From the NCBI GenBank assembly GCA_022652545.1, contig JALCRM010000002.1, forward strand, positions 186,001 through 250,000: DNA of 64,000 nucleotides, in the 5' to 3' direction. Made by a program: the position numbers and the translations under genes. This DNA comes from Lachnospiraceae bacterium. Its GTDB lineage: Bacteria; Bacillota; Clostridia; Lachnospirales; Lachnospiraceae. Below are positions 34,021 to 43,919 of this stretch, piece by piece (within the stretch, counting starts at the first letter, position 1; every line of letters begins with the position of its first letter). Under the pieces are notes generated by a model. The model had not been told where the DNA came from and ran no database searches. It saw only the letters and a list, made by a program, of their open reading frames with translations.

Positions 34021-35010
34021 ATGAAAAAGTATCTGGCACTTGTTTTGGCAGGGATGATGGCATTCTCGCTGGCCGGCTGCGGCGATGCGGCGAGCAGCGC
34101 AGGCATCGGGCAGAGCGATGTCAATGCAGTCGCGGACGCGGCTACCAGTGCGCTGAGCGATGCGGGCGTCGGCTCGAGCGATGCAAAGGAAATAGTGGAT
34201 GCGGCTACCAGTGCGCTGAGCGACGCGGGCGTCGGCACGAGCGATGTCCAGGCGGTGGCAGGAGAAGCCGCTTCCGCAGCGGTGAGCGTGCTTGCGGATT
34301 TTGACGCGGGCTCGGTAGACGTACTCAAGGACGGTACACTGACGGTCGGCACGAACGCAGCTTTCCCGCCGTTTGAATATATCGGGGACGACGGCAACCC
34401 GGACGGCTTTGATATCGCACTTATCAATGAGATCGGCAAACGCCTCGGCGTCAAGGTCGAAGTGAACGACATGGAATTCGATTCGCTTGTATCCTCCATC
34501 GGCAGCAAGATCGACGTTGCGATCGCCGGCATGACCATCACCGACGAAAGAAAACAGAGCGTTGATTTCTCCGATCCTTACTATGACGCGACGCAGTTCG
34601 TGCTGGTACCGACAGGTTCTTCCATCAAAACAGCTGACGACCTGAAGGGCAAGAAGATCGGCACACAGCTCGGCACGACCGGCGACAGCATCGCATCCGA
34701 GATCGAAGGTGCCACGGACAGCTCCTATGACAAGGCCGTGGATGCAGTCAACGACATGAACAACGGCAAGGTGGACTGCGTCATCATCGACAAGAATCCC
34801 GCCCTTGTGTTTGCGGATCAGTTCAAGGACAAGGTCACGGCGCTGGACGGCGCGGACTTCGGCTTCGATGTGGAGCAGTACGGCATCGCAATGCCCAAGG
34901 GAGACACGCTTCTTGTGGATGCAGTCAACGCAGCGCTTGCTTCCATGAAGGCTGACGGTACGTTTGCGGCACTTGAGAAGCAGTACATCGACAACTACAG
35001 CGCAAAGTAA
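34021..35010 (+). CDS. Polar amino-acid ABC transporter substrate-binding lipoprotein
   Basis: Extracellular solute receptor of an amino-acid importer. 329 residues from the ATG after AGGAGG. The signal peptide MKKYLALVLAGMMAFSLAGC ends in a lipobox with Cys20 as the lipidated residue. Residues about 22-95 form an acidic Ala/Ser-rich linker with a 21-residue tandem repeat. The SBP_bac_3 domain begins near LKDGTLTVGTNAAFPPFEY and holds GFDIALINEIGKRLG and GMTITDERKQSVDFSDPYYD. A terminator follows, then permease and ATPase. Substrate class is predicted from the family. Confidence 0.92.
   Translation: MKKYLALVLAGMMAFSLAGCGDAASSAGIGQSDVNAVADAATSALSDAGVGSSDAKEIVDAATSALSDAGVGTSDVQAVAGEAASAAVSVLADFDAGSVDVLKDGTLTVGTNAAFPPFEYIGDDGNPDGFDIALINEIGKRLGVKVEVNDMEFDSLVSSIGSKIDVAIAGMTITDERKQSVDFSDPYYDATQFVLVPTGSSIKTADDLKGKKIGTQLGTTGDSIASEIEGATDSSYDKAVDAVNDMNNGKVDCVIIDKNPALVFADQFKDKVTALDGADFGFDVEQYGIAMPKGDTLLVDAVNAALASMKADGTFAALEKQYIDNYSAK
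34135..34260 (+). repeat. Two 63-base tandem repeats inside the substrate-binding protein gene
   Basis: Units 34135-34197 and 34198-34260 encode DAATSALSDAGVGSSDAKEIV-like peptides of 21 residues, nearly identical. A degenerate partial copy (DAASSAGIGQSDVNAVA) precedes them and another (GEAASAAVSVL) follows. They lengthen the linker between lipid anchor and binding domain. Confidence 0.85.
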
Positions 35011-35036
35011 TTGAGATCCATCAGCAAGCCCTGAAT

Positions 35037-35074
35037 GGCCGCAGGACAGAAAATACTGTTCTGCGGCCGTTTTT
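35037..35074 (+). terminator. Terminator between binding protein and permease genes
   Basis: GGCCGCAGGACAG (35037-35049) pairs with CTGTTCTGCGGCC (35056-35068), with one G-U pair, then GTTTTTA. It should reduce permease/ATPase expression relative to the abundant binding protein. Confidence 0.85.
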
Positions 35075-35078
35075 ACTG

Positions 35079-35084
35079 TATAAT
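35079..35084 (+). promoter_or_regulatory. Possible -10 box for permease-ATPase unit
   Basis: A perfect TATAAT (35079-35084) lies five bases after the terminator T-run and 40 bases before the permease ATG. The -35 region falls inside the terminator and is poor (CTGTTC). Confidence 0.45.
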
Positions 35085-35123
35085 CTATTTATTGAAAACA
35101 TGGGAAGATAAGGAGAATCACGC

Positions 35124-35825
35124 ATGACAGAATGGTGGGCCGGAGTACAACAGAAATTCGTTGCCGCCTTCATCACCGGAGAACGGTGGAAACTGTATTT
35201 CAAAGGCCTTGGCACGACGATGGAGATCGCGGTCTTTGCCGCCGTACTCGGCATCGTCCTGGGCACGGCGCTGGCGCTGATGAAGCTTTCGCGCAGCAGG
35301 AGCGGCGGAAAGACGGCAGCGACCGTGATCGCGGACATCTATATCGATATCATACGGGGGACCCCCTCCGTACTGCAGCTGCTGATCATGTGGTTCATCA
35401 TCATGAAGAACTGCACGAACGGCGTGCTGGTAGCGTCGCTTTCTTTCGGCATCAACAGCGGCGCCTATGTCGCCGAGATCATCCGGGCGGGCATACTTGC
35501 CGTGGATCCGGGGCAGACCGAGGCCGGCAGATCCATGGGACTTTCCAAATGGCAGACGATGCGGTACATAGTCCTGCCCCAGGCTTTCAAAAATTCACTG
35601 CCCCCGATCGTCAACGAATTCATCACACTGATCAAGGAAACGGCCATCGTGGGCTATGTCAGCCTCGCCGATCTGACCCGTGTCGCCAACCAGGTCTCCT
35701 CGCGCACCTATGAAGCGTTCATGCCTCTCATCGGCGCAGCCGTGATCTATTTCGTGGTGATCAAGATCCTGACGATCCTGCTTGGAAAACTGGAGAGGAG
35801 GCTGCGCAGAAGTGATAACCGTTAA
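35124..35825 (+). CDS. Polar amino-acid ABC transporter permease
   Basis: Membrane subunit of the importer served by the lipoprotein at 34 kb. 233 residues with five hydrophobic segments. The family region [18 protein letters not shown] and the EAA loop [20 protein letters not shown] (contact with the ATPase) are present. AAGGAGA lies upstream. Its last 14 bases overlap the ATPase gene, which starts at a GTG, so the two are translationally coupled. Confidence 0.93.
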   Translation: MTEWWAGVQQKFVAAFITGERWKLYFKGLGTTMEIAVFAAVLGIVLGTALALMKLSRSRSGGKTAATVIADIYIDIIRGTPSVLQLLIMWFIIMKNCTNGVLVASLSFGINSGAYVAEIIRAGILAVDPGQTEAGRSMGLSKWQTMRYIVLPQAFKNSLPPIVNEFITLIKETAIVGYVSLADLTRVANQVSSRTYEAFMPLIGAAVIYFVVIKILTILLGKLERRLRRSDNR

Positions 35826-36534
35826 AGACCTCAGAAAAGATTTCGGTGACAACCACGTGCTCCGCGGCATCAGCTACGAGATCGACAAAGGGCAGAAGAT
35901 CGTTATCGTGGGTCCGTCGGGCTCCGGAAAGAGCACGTTCCTCAGGTGCCTCAACCTGCTCGAGCAGCCGACGGCCGGACAGATCTGGCTGGACGGCGAG
36001 GAGATCACAAAGCCCGACACCGATGTAAACCGCGTTCGCCGCAAGATGGGCATGGTGTTCCAGCATTTCAACCTTTTTGCAAATCTGACGATCATGGAGA
36101 ACATCACACTGGCTCCTGTGAAGCTGGGTCTCATGACCAGAGAGGAAGCGGGGGAAAAGGCTCTTGCCCTGCTGAAGAGGGTCAACCTTGTGGACAAGGC
36201 GGACGCCTGGCCGGCACAGCTTTCAGGCGGGCAGAAACAGCGTATCGCGATCGTGCGTTCGCTGGCCATGAACCCGGAAGTCATGCTCTTTGACGAGCCG
36301 ACGAGCGCCCTGGATCCCGAGATGGTCGGCGAAGTGCTGGAAGTCATGAAGGAACTGGCGGAGGACGGCATGACGATGGCTGTCGTTACGCACGAGATGG
36401 CATTTGCAAAGGAAGTTGCGACCAAGTGCCTCTTCATCGATGAAGGGATCATCATGGAAGAGAACACGCCGGACGAATTCTTCAATCATCCCCAGAGCCC
36501 GCGGCTGCAGGATTTCCTTTCAAAGGTACTGTAG
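35812..36534 (+). CDS. Polar amino-acid ABC transporter ATPase (GlnQ-like)
   Basis: Powers the amino-acid importer. 240 residues from the GTG at 35812, chosen because GGAGAGGAGG precedes it and because [19 protein letters not shown] is a normal family start. Walker [10 protein letters not shown] near residue 35, Q-loop MVFQHFNLF, signature [11 protein letters not shown] near 135, Walker [15 protein letters not shown] near 157, H-loop VTHEMAFA. Ends just before hisC, which begins 50 bases later. Confidence 0.95.
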   Translation: MITVKDLRKDFGDNHVLRGISYEIDKGQKIVIVGPSGSGKSTFLRCLNLLEQPTAGQIWLDGEEITKPDTDVNRVRRKMGMVFQHFNLFANLTIMENITLAPVKLGLMTREEAGEKALALLKRVNLVDKADAWPAQLSGGQKQRIAIVRSLAMNPEVMLFDEPTSALDPEMVGEVLEVMKELAEDGMTMAVVTHEMAFAKEVATKCLFIDEGIIMEENTPDEFFNHPQSPRLQDFLSKVL

Positions 36535-36584
36535 GAAGCGGGAGCCGGGCTTCCCGGCAGCAGAAGACGGAGGATGGATGGCAG

Positions 36585-37649
36585 ATGTCCTTTGAAGACG
36601 GCATACGCAAAGTCGTTCCCTATGTCGCGGGCGAACAGCCTGCGGACCGGAACATCATCAAACTGAACACGAATGAAAACCCTTATCCGCCGGCGCCGGG
36701 CGTGCAGACGGCGCTCAGGGAGCTTGCAGACCGCAGTGCGGAGCTGCGTCTGTACCCGGATATGAATGCGGCGCCGCTCACGGCGGCGCTTGCGAAAAAG
36801 TACGGGCTGGATCCGGAGCAGATCTACGTCGGCGTAGGCTCCGATGACGTGCTTTCGATGTGCTTTCTCACCTTCTTCAACACGGGAAAGCCGATCCTGT
36901 TTCCGGATATCACCTACTCCTTTTACGATGTCTGGGCAGACCTCTACCGTATACCGTACATACAGGTGCCGCTGGACGAAAACTTCGATATCTGCGCAGA
37001 CGGGTATCTCCGCGATAACGGCGGGGTGATCTTTCCGAATCCCAACGCGCCGACCGGCGTGGAAGCGGATCCGCAGACAGTCGAGAAGATCATCGCCGGG
37101 AATCCCGGCAGCATCGTGATTGTGGATGAGGCATACGTGGATTTCGGGGCGCGCAGCGTGCTGCCCCTTCTTGACAGGTACGAGAATCTGATCGTGGTAC
37201 AGACCTTTTCCAAATCGAGAGCCATGGCCGGTATGCGGATCGGCTTTGCGATGGCTTCTCCCGGACTGATCCGCGCGCTGAAGGACGTGAAATTCTCCTT
37301 TAATTCCTATACGATGAATCTTCCTTCCATCCTTTGCGGCGCGGAAGCCGTGAAAGATGACGGATACTTCCGTGAGATCACCGCCAAGATAGTATCCGCG
37401 CGGGAAGATTTCGAAGAAAAGCTCCGCGGGATGGGGTTTGTGTTCCGCAATTCGAAGAGCAATTTCGTCTTCGCAAGACATCCGGACATTTCAGGAGACG
37501 AACTGTTTGAGAAACTGCGCGGGAAAAACATCTGCGTGCGCCATTTCGGGCGCCCGCGCATCCGCGAGTACCTGCGTATCACCATCGGCACGCCTGCCCA
37601 GATGGAGGCGGTGACACACGCTCTGAAGGAGATACTGGAAGAGCGCTGA
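36585..37649 (+). CDS. hisC: Histidinol-phosphate aminotransferase
   Basis: PLP enzyme that forms histidinol phosphate from imidazole acetol phosphate in histidine synthesis; related enzymes act on aromatic acids. 354 residues of the class I/II aminotransferase fold: IIKLNTNENPYPPAP near residue 25, FPNPNAPTG near 147 (Asn contacts PLP), DEAYVDF near 180, and the Schiff-base Lys in QTFSKSRAMAGMRIG near 208. No other his genes are nearby. It follows the amino-acid ABC transporter. Confidence 0.9.
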   Translation: MSFEDGIRKVVPYVAGEQPADRNIIKLNTNENPYPPAPGVQTALRELADRSAELRLYPDMNAAPLTAALAKKYGLDPEQIYVGVGSDDVLSMCFLTFFNTGKPILFPDITYSFYDVWADLYRIPYIQVPLDENFDICADGYLRDNGGVIFPNPNAPTGVEADPQTVEKIIAGNPGSIVIVDEAYVDFGARSVLPLLDRYENLIVVQTFSKSRAMAGMRIGFAMASPGLIRALKDVKFSFNSYTMNLPSILCGAEAVKDDGYFREITAKIVSAREDFEEKLRGMGFVFRNSKSNFVFARHPDISGDELFEKLRGKNICVRHFGRPRIREYLRITIGTPAQMEAVTHALKEILEER

Positions 37650-37735
37650 AAAAGCCGGAAGATCGCGGCAGCAGCCCGTTTGCGGCGGGCAAACAACTCA
37701 TTGACCAATACGGTCACAGAACGGAGAGCTCATTC

Positions 37736-38236
37736 ATGGAGTCACTTGCAACCTGGTTTGCCAACAATCTCGGACAGCATATTTCCGCACAGTGGACAGT
37801 TTTCATCGTATCGCTCCTGCCGATACTCGAATGCCGGGGAGGCCTGATCGTATCAGCCCTTCTTGAGGTGGACATCCGGCAGGCCGTCCCGATCTGCATA
37901 CTCGGCAACATTCTTCCGATCCCTTTCATCCTTCTGTTTATCAAGAAAATTTTTGCCTGGCTCAAAAAATTCAAATTCTGGAGGCCGATCATCACCAGGC
38001 TGGAGAACCGCGCGATGAAGCAGAGCACGAACATGAGCCGCGGGGAATTCTGGGGTCTGCTGATCTTCGTAGGAATTCCGCTGCCGGGCACCGGTGCATG
38101 GACGGGCTCGCTCGTAGCTTCCCTCCTCGACATGGATCTTAAGAAGGCTTCCCTCGCGATCTTCTTCGGCGTACTGGTGGCCACGCTCATTATGTCGGTC
38201 GTATCCTACGGACTGCTCGGCGCGATCCTGCACTGA
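37736..38236 (+). CDS. COG2426 small-multidrug-export-like membrane protein
   Basis: Member of the Sm_multidrug_ex (COG2426) family; function is not established despite the name. 166 residues, four or five hydrophobic segments. The family shows ISLLPI/LECRGG near the N terminus (SLLPILECRGGLIVSALL), PFILLFIKKIF and the IPLPGTGAWTGSLVA loop with Pro and Gly residues resembling DedA-type re-entrant loops. Acts in the cytoplasmic membrane. It lies between hisC and hslO on the same strand. Confidence 0.82.
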   Translation: MESLATWFANNLGQHISAQWTVFIVSLLPILECRGGLIVSALLEVDIRQAVPICILGNILPIPFILLFIKKIFAWLKKFKFWRPIITRLENRAMKQSTNMSRGEFWGLLIFVGIPLPGTGAWTGSLVASLLDMDLKKASLAIFFGVLVATLIMSVVSYGLLGAILH

Positions 38237-38276
38237 ACAAGAAAGCAGCCCTGCTGCGGCAGGCCGGAGGCGGACC

Positions 38277-39212
38277 ATGGCGGATACGAAAACCGGAGAA
38301 GGGGATTATCTGATCACCGCGACTGCCGCACCGAATGATGCGGGGGAGCCCCAGGTGCGGGCTTTTGCGGCGACGACCAGGGGCATAGCCGAAGAAGCGC
38401 GGATCGTGCACGGGCAGAGTCCCGTGGTGACGGCTGCCCTCGGCCGGCTTATGACTGCCGGTGTGATGATGGGCAGCATGATGAAGGAACCGGACGACCT
38501 GCTTACGCTCATCGTACGGGGAGACGGCCCGGTGCGGGGCATGACGGTCACGGCGGACAATGCCGGCGGCGTAAAGGGCTATGCGAACGATCCTCTGGCA
38601 CTGATGCCGGCGAACGCAGCCGGACACCTCAATGTGGGCGGTATCGTGGGAAAAGGCACGCTGACCGTGATCCGTGATCTCGGTCTGAAAGAGCCCTACA
38701 GCGGGACCGTGAGCCTGAGGACCGGCGAGATCGCCGAGGACATTGCCTGGTATTACGCTTCCTCGGAACAGATCCCTTCGGCAGTGGGACTCGGTGTACT
38801 GATGAACAGGGAAAACACGGTGCGCCGAGCGGGAGGCTTTATCCTACAGATGATGCCGTTTGCAGCCGAAGAGGTCGTATCTGCCCTGGAGCGGAACCTT
38901 GCGGGGATGCCGCATGTGACCGAGCTGCTGGATGCGGGAAAAACACCGGAACAGATGCTGGAGGAGGCCCTGAGAGGCACCGGCGGACTTACTGTCACGG
39001 ACCGCAGGCCGGCTTCTTTCCGCTGCAGCTGCAGCCGTGACCGGGTGCGCAGGGTACTGCTCAGTCTGGGACGCAGCGAACTGGAGGAAATGATCGCCGA
39101 AGGCAGGCCCGTGGAACTGAAATGCCAGTTCTGCGGCAAGGCGTATTCCTTTACGACGGAAGAAATCAAGGAGGTCCTATGGAACACGGATTCATCAAAG
39201 TCGCAGCCGTAA
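38277..39212 (+). CDS. hslO: Redox-regulated chaperone Hsp33
   Basis: Holdase chaperone activated by oxidative unfolding stress. 311 residues. The N-terminal substrate-binding domain holds AFAATTRGIAEEARIVHG and the typical YSGTVSLRTGEIAEDIAWYY. The C-terminal redox switch has the zinc-binding CxC (CSCSRDR near 243) and CxxC (CQFCGKAY near 277). The last 34 bases overlap the start of nadE, whose ribosome-binding site lies inside this gene. Confidence 0.95.
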   Translation: MADTKTGEGDYLITATAAPNDAGEPQVRAFAATTRGIAEEARIVHGQSPVVTAALGRLMTAGVMMGSMMKEPDDLLTLIVRGDGPVRGMTVTADNAGGVKGYANDPLALMPANAAGHLNVGGIVGKGTLTVIRDLGLKEPYSGTVSLRTGEIAEDIAWYYASSEQIPSAVGLGVLMNRENTVRRAGGFILQMMPFAAEEVVSALERNLAGMPHVTELLDAGKTPEQMLEEALRGTGGLTVTDRRPASFRCSCSRDRVRRVLLSLGRSELEEMIAEGRPVELKCQFCGKAYSFTTEEIKEVLWNTDSSKSQP

Positions 39213-41119
39213 CGCCGAAGGTGCGCGTGGCGGATCCTTCCTGGAACGCGGAGCAGGTCATCGAAGGCCTGGATGACGCGGTGGCGAAGGGTGCGAAGAT
39301 CGTGGTATTTCCGGAGCTCTGCCTGACGGGATATACCTGCGGGGACCTGTTTCTGCAGGAGACACTGCTGCGGAAAGCGAAGGAAGGTCTGAAGAAGGTG
39401 GCGGCGCATACCGCGGGAACGGATACGCTGGTCTTTGCAGGCGTGCCGCTCGTGCGGGACGGAAAACTGTACAACACGGCCGCGGTGCTGCAGAACGGCA
39501 GCATCCTGGCCTTTGTGCCGAAACGCTTCATTCCCAATTACAGCGAATTTTATGAGATGCGCCACTATACACCGGGCGGGCGGGAAAACACCGAGATCCT
39601 CTTCGAAGGGCAGACTGTACCTTTCGGCAGCAGGATCCTTTTTGATATCGACGCGGTCGAGGGCCTGTCCGTTGCCGCCGAACTGTGCGAGGACGTCTGG
39701 GTGGCGGATGCACCGGATATAGAGCACGCGCTCGCAGGAGCGACACTCATCGTGAACCTTTCGGCTTCCGACGAAGTCGTTGCCAAGGGGCAGTACCGGC
39801 GCGTACTTTTGTCGGGCGTAAGTGCCCGCACCGCCTGTGCGTATATCTATGCCGATGCGGGAGAAGGAGAGTCCTCCACGGACCTGGTTTTTGCGGGACA
39901 GAGCATGATCCTTGAAAACGGCGCGATCCTTGCCGAGGCGCCGCTCTTTGAGCCGGCAGTCACCTGCGCGGACATCGACATTCACAGGCTGGTCCTGGAA
40001 CGGCGGCGCATGAATTCGTTCGGCAGCGTCTCGGGCCGCACCTGTTTTGACAGCGGGACGGCACCTTATCTGCGCATTCCGCTGCACATGGAGAAGGTAA
40101 AGACAGATATCTCGGACCGGTGTTTTGACCCGCATCCTTTCGTGCCTTCCGACCCGGTGCTGCGCAGGGAGAGGTGCGAGGAGATCTTTGCGATCCAGTC
40201 GCGCGGGCTGGCCAAGCGCCTTGAGCACGTCGGTGCTTCTTCTGCAGTGATCGGCGTTTCGGGCGGGCTGGATTCCACGCTGGCGCTGATGGTCACGGCG
40301 CGGGCTTTCGATCTGCTCGGGATCCCGCGTAAAAACATCCTTGCGGTCACCATGCCGTGCTACGGCACTACAGAGCGGACGCACGGAAATGCGAGGATCA
40401 TGGCGGATGCGCTGGGGACGACACTCCGTGAGATCGATATCGCGGAGGCTGTCAGCCTGCATTTCAGGGATATCGGCCACGATCCGGAAAACCACGATGT
40501 AACGTATGAAAACTGCCAGGCCAGGGAACGCACGCAGATCCTCATGGATCTTGCGAACCAGACGAACGGCCTCGTGATCGGCACCGGAGACATGTCGGAG
40601 ATCGCGCTCGGCTGGGCGACCTACAACGGCGATCACATGTCTATGTATGCAGTGAATATCGGCGTACCGAAGACACTGGTGCGCCATCTTGTGCAATACT
40701 GCGCGGACACGGCTGCGAAGGCGGAAGTGCGCGGGGTGCTGCTCGATGTGCTTGACACCCCTGTTTCTCCGGAACTTCTGCCTCCTACGGCAGACGGCAT
40801 GATCTCACAGAAGACAGAGGATCTCGTAGGCCCTTATGAACTTCATGATTTCTTCCTGTACTATGTGCTGCGCTGGGGCTTTGCGCCGCGGAAGATCCTG
40901 CGTATCGCAAAACAGGCGTTTGCGGGCAGCTATGATGACGCGGTGATCCTGAAGTGGCTGAAAAAGTTCTACTGGCGCTTTTTCACGCAGCAGTTCAAAC
41001 GCTCCTGCATACCTGACGGGCCGAAGGTGGGTTCCGTCGCGCTTTCGCCGCGCGGCGACTGGCGCATGCCGTCTGATGCGAGTGTGCAGGCCTGGATCTC
41101 GGAACTGGACAATCTCTGA
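39179..41119 (+). CDS. nadE: Glutamine-dependent NAD+ synthetase
   Basis: Amidates deamido-NAD to NAD using glutamine. 646 residues: an N-terminal nitrilase-fold glutaminase domain with Glu, Lys and Cys catalytic residues (FPELCLTGYTCGDLF near residue 44, AELCEDVWVADAP near 170) and a C-terminal NAD synthetase domain with the ATP P-loop GVSGGLDSTLAL near 360. TGDMSEIALGWATYNGDHMS is conserved. The ATG at 39179 has AAGGAGG upstream and overlaps hslO by 34 bases. The next gene, dapF, starts 13 bases after. Confidence 0.95.
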   Translation: MEHGFIKVAAVTPKVRVADPSWNAEQVIEGLDDAVAKGAKIVVFPELCLTGYTCGDLFLQETLLRKAKEGLKKVAAHTAGTDTLVFAGVPLVRDGKLYNTAAVLQNGSILAFVPKRFIPNYSEFYEMRHYTPGGRENTEILFEGQTVPFGSRILFDIDAVEGLSVAAELCEDVWVADAPDIEHALAGATLIVNLSASDEVVAKGQYRRVLLSGVSARTACAYIYADAGEGESSTDLVFAGQSMILENGAILAEAPLFEPAVTCADIDIHRLVLERRRMNSFGSVSGRTCFDSGTAPYLRIPLHMEKVKTDISDRCFDPHPFVPSDPVLRRERCEEIFAIQSRGLAKRLEHVGASSAVIGVSGGLDSTLALMVTARAFDLLGIPRKNILAVTMPCYGTTERTHGNARIMADALGTTLREIDIAEAVSLHFRDIGHDPENHDVTYENCQARERTQILMDLANQTNGLVIGTGDMSEIALGWATYNGDHMSMYAVNIGVPKTLVRHLVQYCADTAAKAEVRGVLLDVLDTPVSPELLPPTADGMISQKTEDLVGPYELHDFFLYYVLRWGFAPRKILRIAKQAFAGSYDDAVILKWLKKFYWRFFTQQFKRSCIPDGPKVGSVALSPRGDWRMPSDASVQAWISELDNL

Positions 41120-41132
41120 CGGAGGTTTCGGC

Positions 41133-42026
41133 ATGAAGATCGCTTTTACCAAAATGCAGGGCTGCGGCAATGACTATATCTACGTGAACGGTATCGGACA
41201 GTCCGTTCCGGAGGCGGAGAGGGGCAGGATCGCCCGGAAACTGAGCGACCGGCATTTCGGCATAGGCAGCGACGGACTGATCGTGATCGACCCTCCGACA
41301 CTTCCGGGATCCGATTTCCAGATGTCGATGTACAATGCGGACGGTTCAAAGGGAAAAATGTGCGGCAACGGCATACGCTGCGTGGGAAAATATGTCTATG
41401 ACCACGGGATGACGGGCCGCAGGGAAGTACATATTGAGAGCTGCGGGGTCCCGCACACGCTCCTCCTGCAGACGGACGGCGGGAAGGCGACGGGAGCTGT
41501 CGTGGACATGGGCGCGCCGATCCTGCGTGCCGGCGATATTCCCGTGACGATGCCGGGCGGCGCCGATGTACCGCAGATCGTGGATGAGCCCGTCGAGGCG
41601 GGCGGACGGATCTGGCACATGACCTGCGTATCCATGGGCAATCCGCACGCGGTCATCTTTCCGGACAGGGACGCGGGAAACGGTTCCGTGGCCGTTCCTC
41701 TTGCCCGGATGGATCTTGAAAAACTGGGACCGTGTTTTGAAAACAACCCGAGGTTTCCGGACAGGACCAACACCGAGTTCGTGCATGTGACGGACCGGGA
41801 AAACGTCGAGATGCGCGTATGGGAACGGGGAAGCGGCGAGACGCTGGCCTGCGGCACGGGGTGCTGCGCGACCGGTGTGGCCTGTGTGCTGAACGGACTG
41901 ACGGACGCGAAGATACGCGTGCACGTTCTGGGCGGTATACTGGAGATCGAGTGGGACAGGGAACGGAACCGGGTCATGATGACCGGCCCCGCGGAGACGG
42001 TTTTTGACGGTACAGTCGAAGTATAA
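41133..42026 (+). CDS. dapF: Diaminopimelate epimerase
   Basis: Interconverts LL- and meso-diaminopimelate for lysine and peptidoglycan synthesis. 297 residues from the ATG with CGGAGG upstream; [14 protein letters not shown] is the usual beginning. The two catalytic cysteines are in [13 protein letters not shown] near residue 77 and [11 protein letters not shown] near 240. It implies meso-diaminopimelate metabolism. Lies between nadE and udp without gaps over 15 bases. Confidence 0.95.
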   Translation: MKIAFTKMQGCGNDYIYVNGIGQSVPEAERGRIARKLSDRHFGIGSDGLIVIDPPTLPGSDFQMSMYNADGSKGKMCGNGIRCVGKYVYDHGMTGRREVHIESCGVPHTLLLQTDGGKATGAVVDMGAPILRAGDIPVTMPGGADVPQIVDEPVEAGGRIWHMTCVSMGNPHAVIFPDRDAGNGSVAVPLARMDLEKLGPCFENNPRFPDRTNTEFVHVTDRENVEMRVWERGSGETLACGTGCCATGVACVLNGLTDAKIRVHVLGGILEIEWDRERNRVMMTGPAETVFDGTVEV

Positions 42027-42040
42027 GGTACAGGAGGGCG

Positions 42041-42826
42041 TTGAAGGTGCACTATTCGCAGGATCCTACCAGGCAGTATCATATCCAGGTTGCAAAGGGC
42101 GAGGTCGGCAGGTACGTGCTTCTGCCGGGAGACCCGAAGCGCTGTGAAAAAATCGCACAGTATTTTGATGCACCGAGGCTGGTCGCGGACAACCGCGAGT
42201 TCACGACGTATACGGGGACGCTCGGCGGCGTGCCCGTAAGTGTGACTTCGACCGGCATCGGCGGGCCTTCCGCGGCGATCGCCGTGCAGGAGCTTGTGAA
42301 CTGCGGCGCGGATACTTTTCTTCGCGTGGGGACCTGCGGAGGCATGCAGACCGACATCCTTAGCGGTGACATCGTGATCGCCAGTTCATCGGTGCGCATG
42401 GAAGGGACGAGCAGGGAGTACGCGCCGATCGAATATCCCGCGGTCGCGGATCTGGACGTTGTGAATGCAATGGTGTCTGCTTCCGCAAAGCTGGGTACGC
42501 GGTACCATGTGGGAGTCTCACAGAGCAAGGATTCTTTTTACGGGCAGCATGACCCTGAAAGCATGCCGGTCGGCTATGAGCTGCAGAACAAGTGGCAGGC
42601 GTGGCTGCGTATGGGGTGCCTGGCCAGCGAAATGGAGAGCGCGGCGATCTTCATCGTTTCGCAGTACCTCCGTGTGCGGGCGGGGGCGCTCTTTCTTGTG
42701 ATGGCAAACCAGGAGAGGGAAAGGCAGGGACTTGAGAACCCGGTCGTGCACGACATGGAGCTTCCGATCCGTACTGCCGTGGAGGCAGTGCGGATACTGA
42801 TCAGCAAAGACAATAGCGGCATTTGA
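42041..42826 (+). CDS. udp: Uridine phosphorylase
   Basis: Cleaves uridine with phosphate to uracil and ribose-1-phosphate in nucleoside salvage. 261 residues starting at a TTG at 42041 (GGAGGGCG upstream; a GTG at 42047 is an alternative). The phosphate-binding [42 protein letters not shown] and the ribose contact [12 protein letters not shown] are characteristic. It belongs to a tight run nadE-dapF-udp-aldo/keto reductase; no shared pathway is evident. Confidence 0.9.
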   Translation: MKVHYSQDPTRQYHIQVAKGEVGRYVLLPGDPKRCEKIAQYFDAPRLVADNREFTTYTGTLGGVPVSVTSTGIGGPSAAIAVQELVNCGADTFLRVGTCGGMQTDILSGDIVIASSSVRMEGTSREYAPIEYPAVADLDVVNAMVSASAKLGTRYHVGVSQSKDSFYGQHDPESMPVGYELQNKWQAWLRMGCLASEMESAAIFIVSQYLRVRAGALFLVMANQERERQGLENPVVHDMELPIRTAVEAVRILISKDNSGI

Positions 42827-42853
42827 CAAGGAATATACCTAAGGAGGCATGTA

Positions 42854-43861
42854 ATGATGGAGCAGTATACAGCATCTGAAAACAGATACAACGATATGGT
42901 TTACAACCGGGTCGGTATGAGCGGCCTGAAATTTCCCGCCATTTCCCTCGGCTTCTGGCACAACTTCGGGACGAACGGCAACTTCGACACGATGCGGGAA
43001 GTCTGCCGGACAGCCTTTGACAGCGGGATCACGCAGTTCGACCTGGCGAACAACTACGGGCCCGAATACGGGAGCGCGGAGGAGAACCTGGGGCGCATCC
43101 TGGATGCTGATTTCCGCCCCTACAGGGACGAACTGGTCATCACCACGAAGGCAGGGTACGATATGTGGCCGGGTCCTTACGGCGACCACGGCAGCAGGAA
43201 ATATCTGATCGCCAGCCTGGACCAGAGCCTGAAGAGAATGAAACTGGATTATGTCGATATCTTTTACCATCACAGGATGGATCCTGACACACCGCTGGAG
43301 GAGTCGATGACGGCTCTGGCGGATATAGTCCGCAGCGGGAAAGCCCTTTATGCAGGCATCTCTAACTATGACAGGGACAATACGGAGAAAGCGGCGAAGA
43401 TACTGCGCGATCTTCACTGCCCGTTCATCGTCAACCAGAGGTGTTACAACATCCTGAACCGCACCATTGAGGAGGACGGCGTCAAAGAATACTGCCGGAG
43501 CCACGGCATCGGCATCATCGCCTACAGCCCGCTGGCGCAGGGACTCCTGACCGGCAAGTATCTGCATGGCGTGCCTTCTGACAGCCGGATCGCAAAAGGC
43601 TCCCGTTTCCTGCATACCTCCGATCTGACGCCCGAGCGCATACAGCAGATCGCCGACCTGGACAGGATTGCCAAAGAACGCGGACAGGACCTTGCACAGA
43701 TGGCCCTTTCCTGGATCCTCAGGGACGGCGGAGTCTGCTCGGTGATCATAGGTGCATCCAAGCCCTCGCAGATCACGGACAACGTGGCGGCTGTCAGCCA
43801 CACGTCCTTTACGGAGGAGGAACTCGCCGCGATCGATGAGATCAGCGCAAGGGTAAAGTGA
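42854..43861 (+). CDS. Aldo/keto reductase (YghZ/GPR-like, KCNAB group)
   Basis: NADPH-dependent carbonyl reductase; related YghZ enzymes reduce L-glyceraldehyde-3-phosphate and methylglyoxal. 335 residues. Catalytic residues: D in FDLANNYGPEYG (Asp with Tyr), Lys in VITTKAGYDMWPG and His in IFYHHRMDPDTP. The segment IAYSPLAQGLLTGKYL and the NADPH-binding IIGASKPSQITDN are typical. AAGGAGG upstream. A detoxification role is inferred from family only. Confidence 0.88.
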   Translation: MMEQYTASENRYNDMVYNRVGMSGLKFPAISLGFWHNFGTNGNFDTMREVCRTAFDSGITQFDLANNYGPEYGSAEENLGRILDADFRPYRDELVITTKAGYDMWPGPYGDHGSRKYLIASLDQSLKRMKLDYVDIFYHHRMDPDTPLEESMTALADIVRSGKALYAGISNYDRDNTEKAAKILRDLHCPFIVNQRCYNILNRTIEEDGVKEYCRSHGIGIIAYSPLAQGLLTGKYLHGVPSDSRIAKGSRFLHTSDLTPERIQQIADLDRIAKERGQDLAQMALSWILRDGGVCSVIIGASKPSQITDNVAAVSHTSFTEEELAAIDEISARVK

Positions 43862-43919
43862 TCTGGCGAAAGCAGGAACTGTTTTACCGGTATCGGACAG
43901 CTGAGGGAGGATGCACGAA

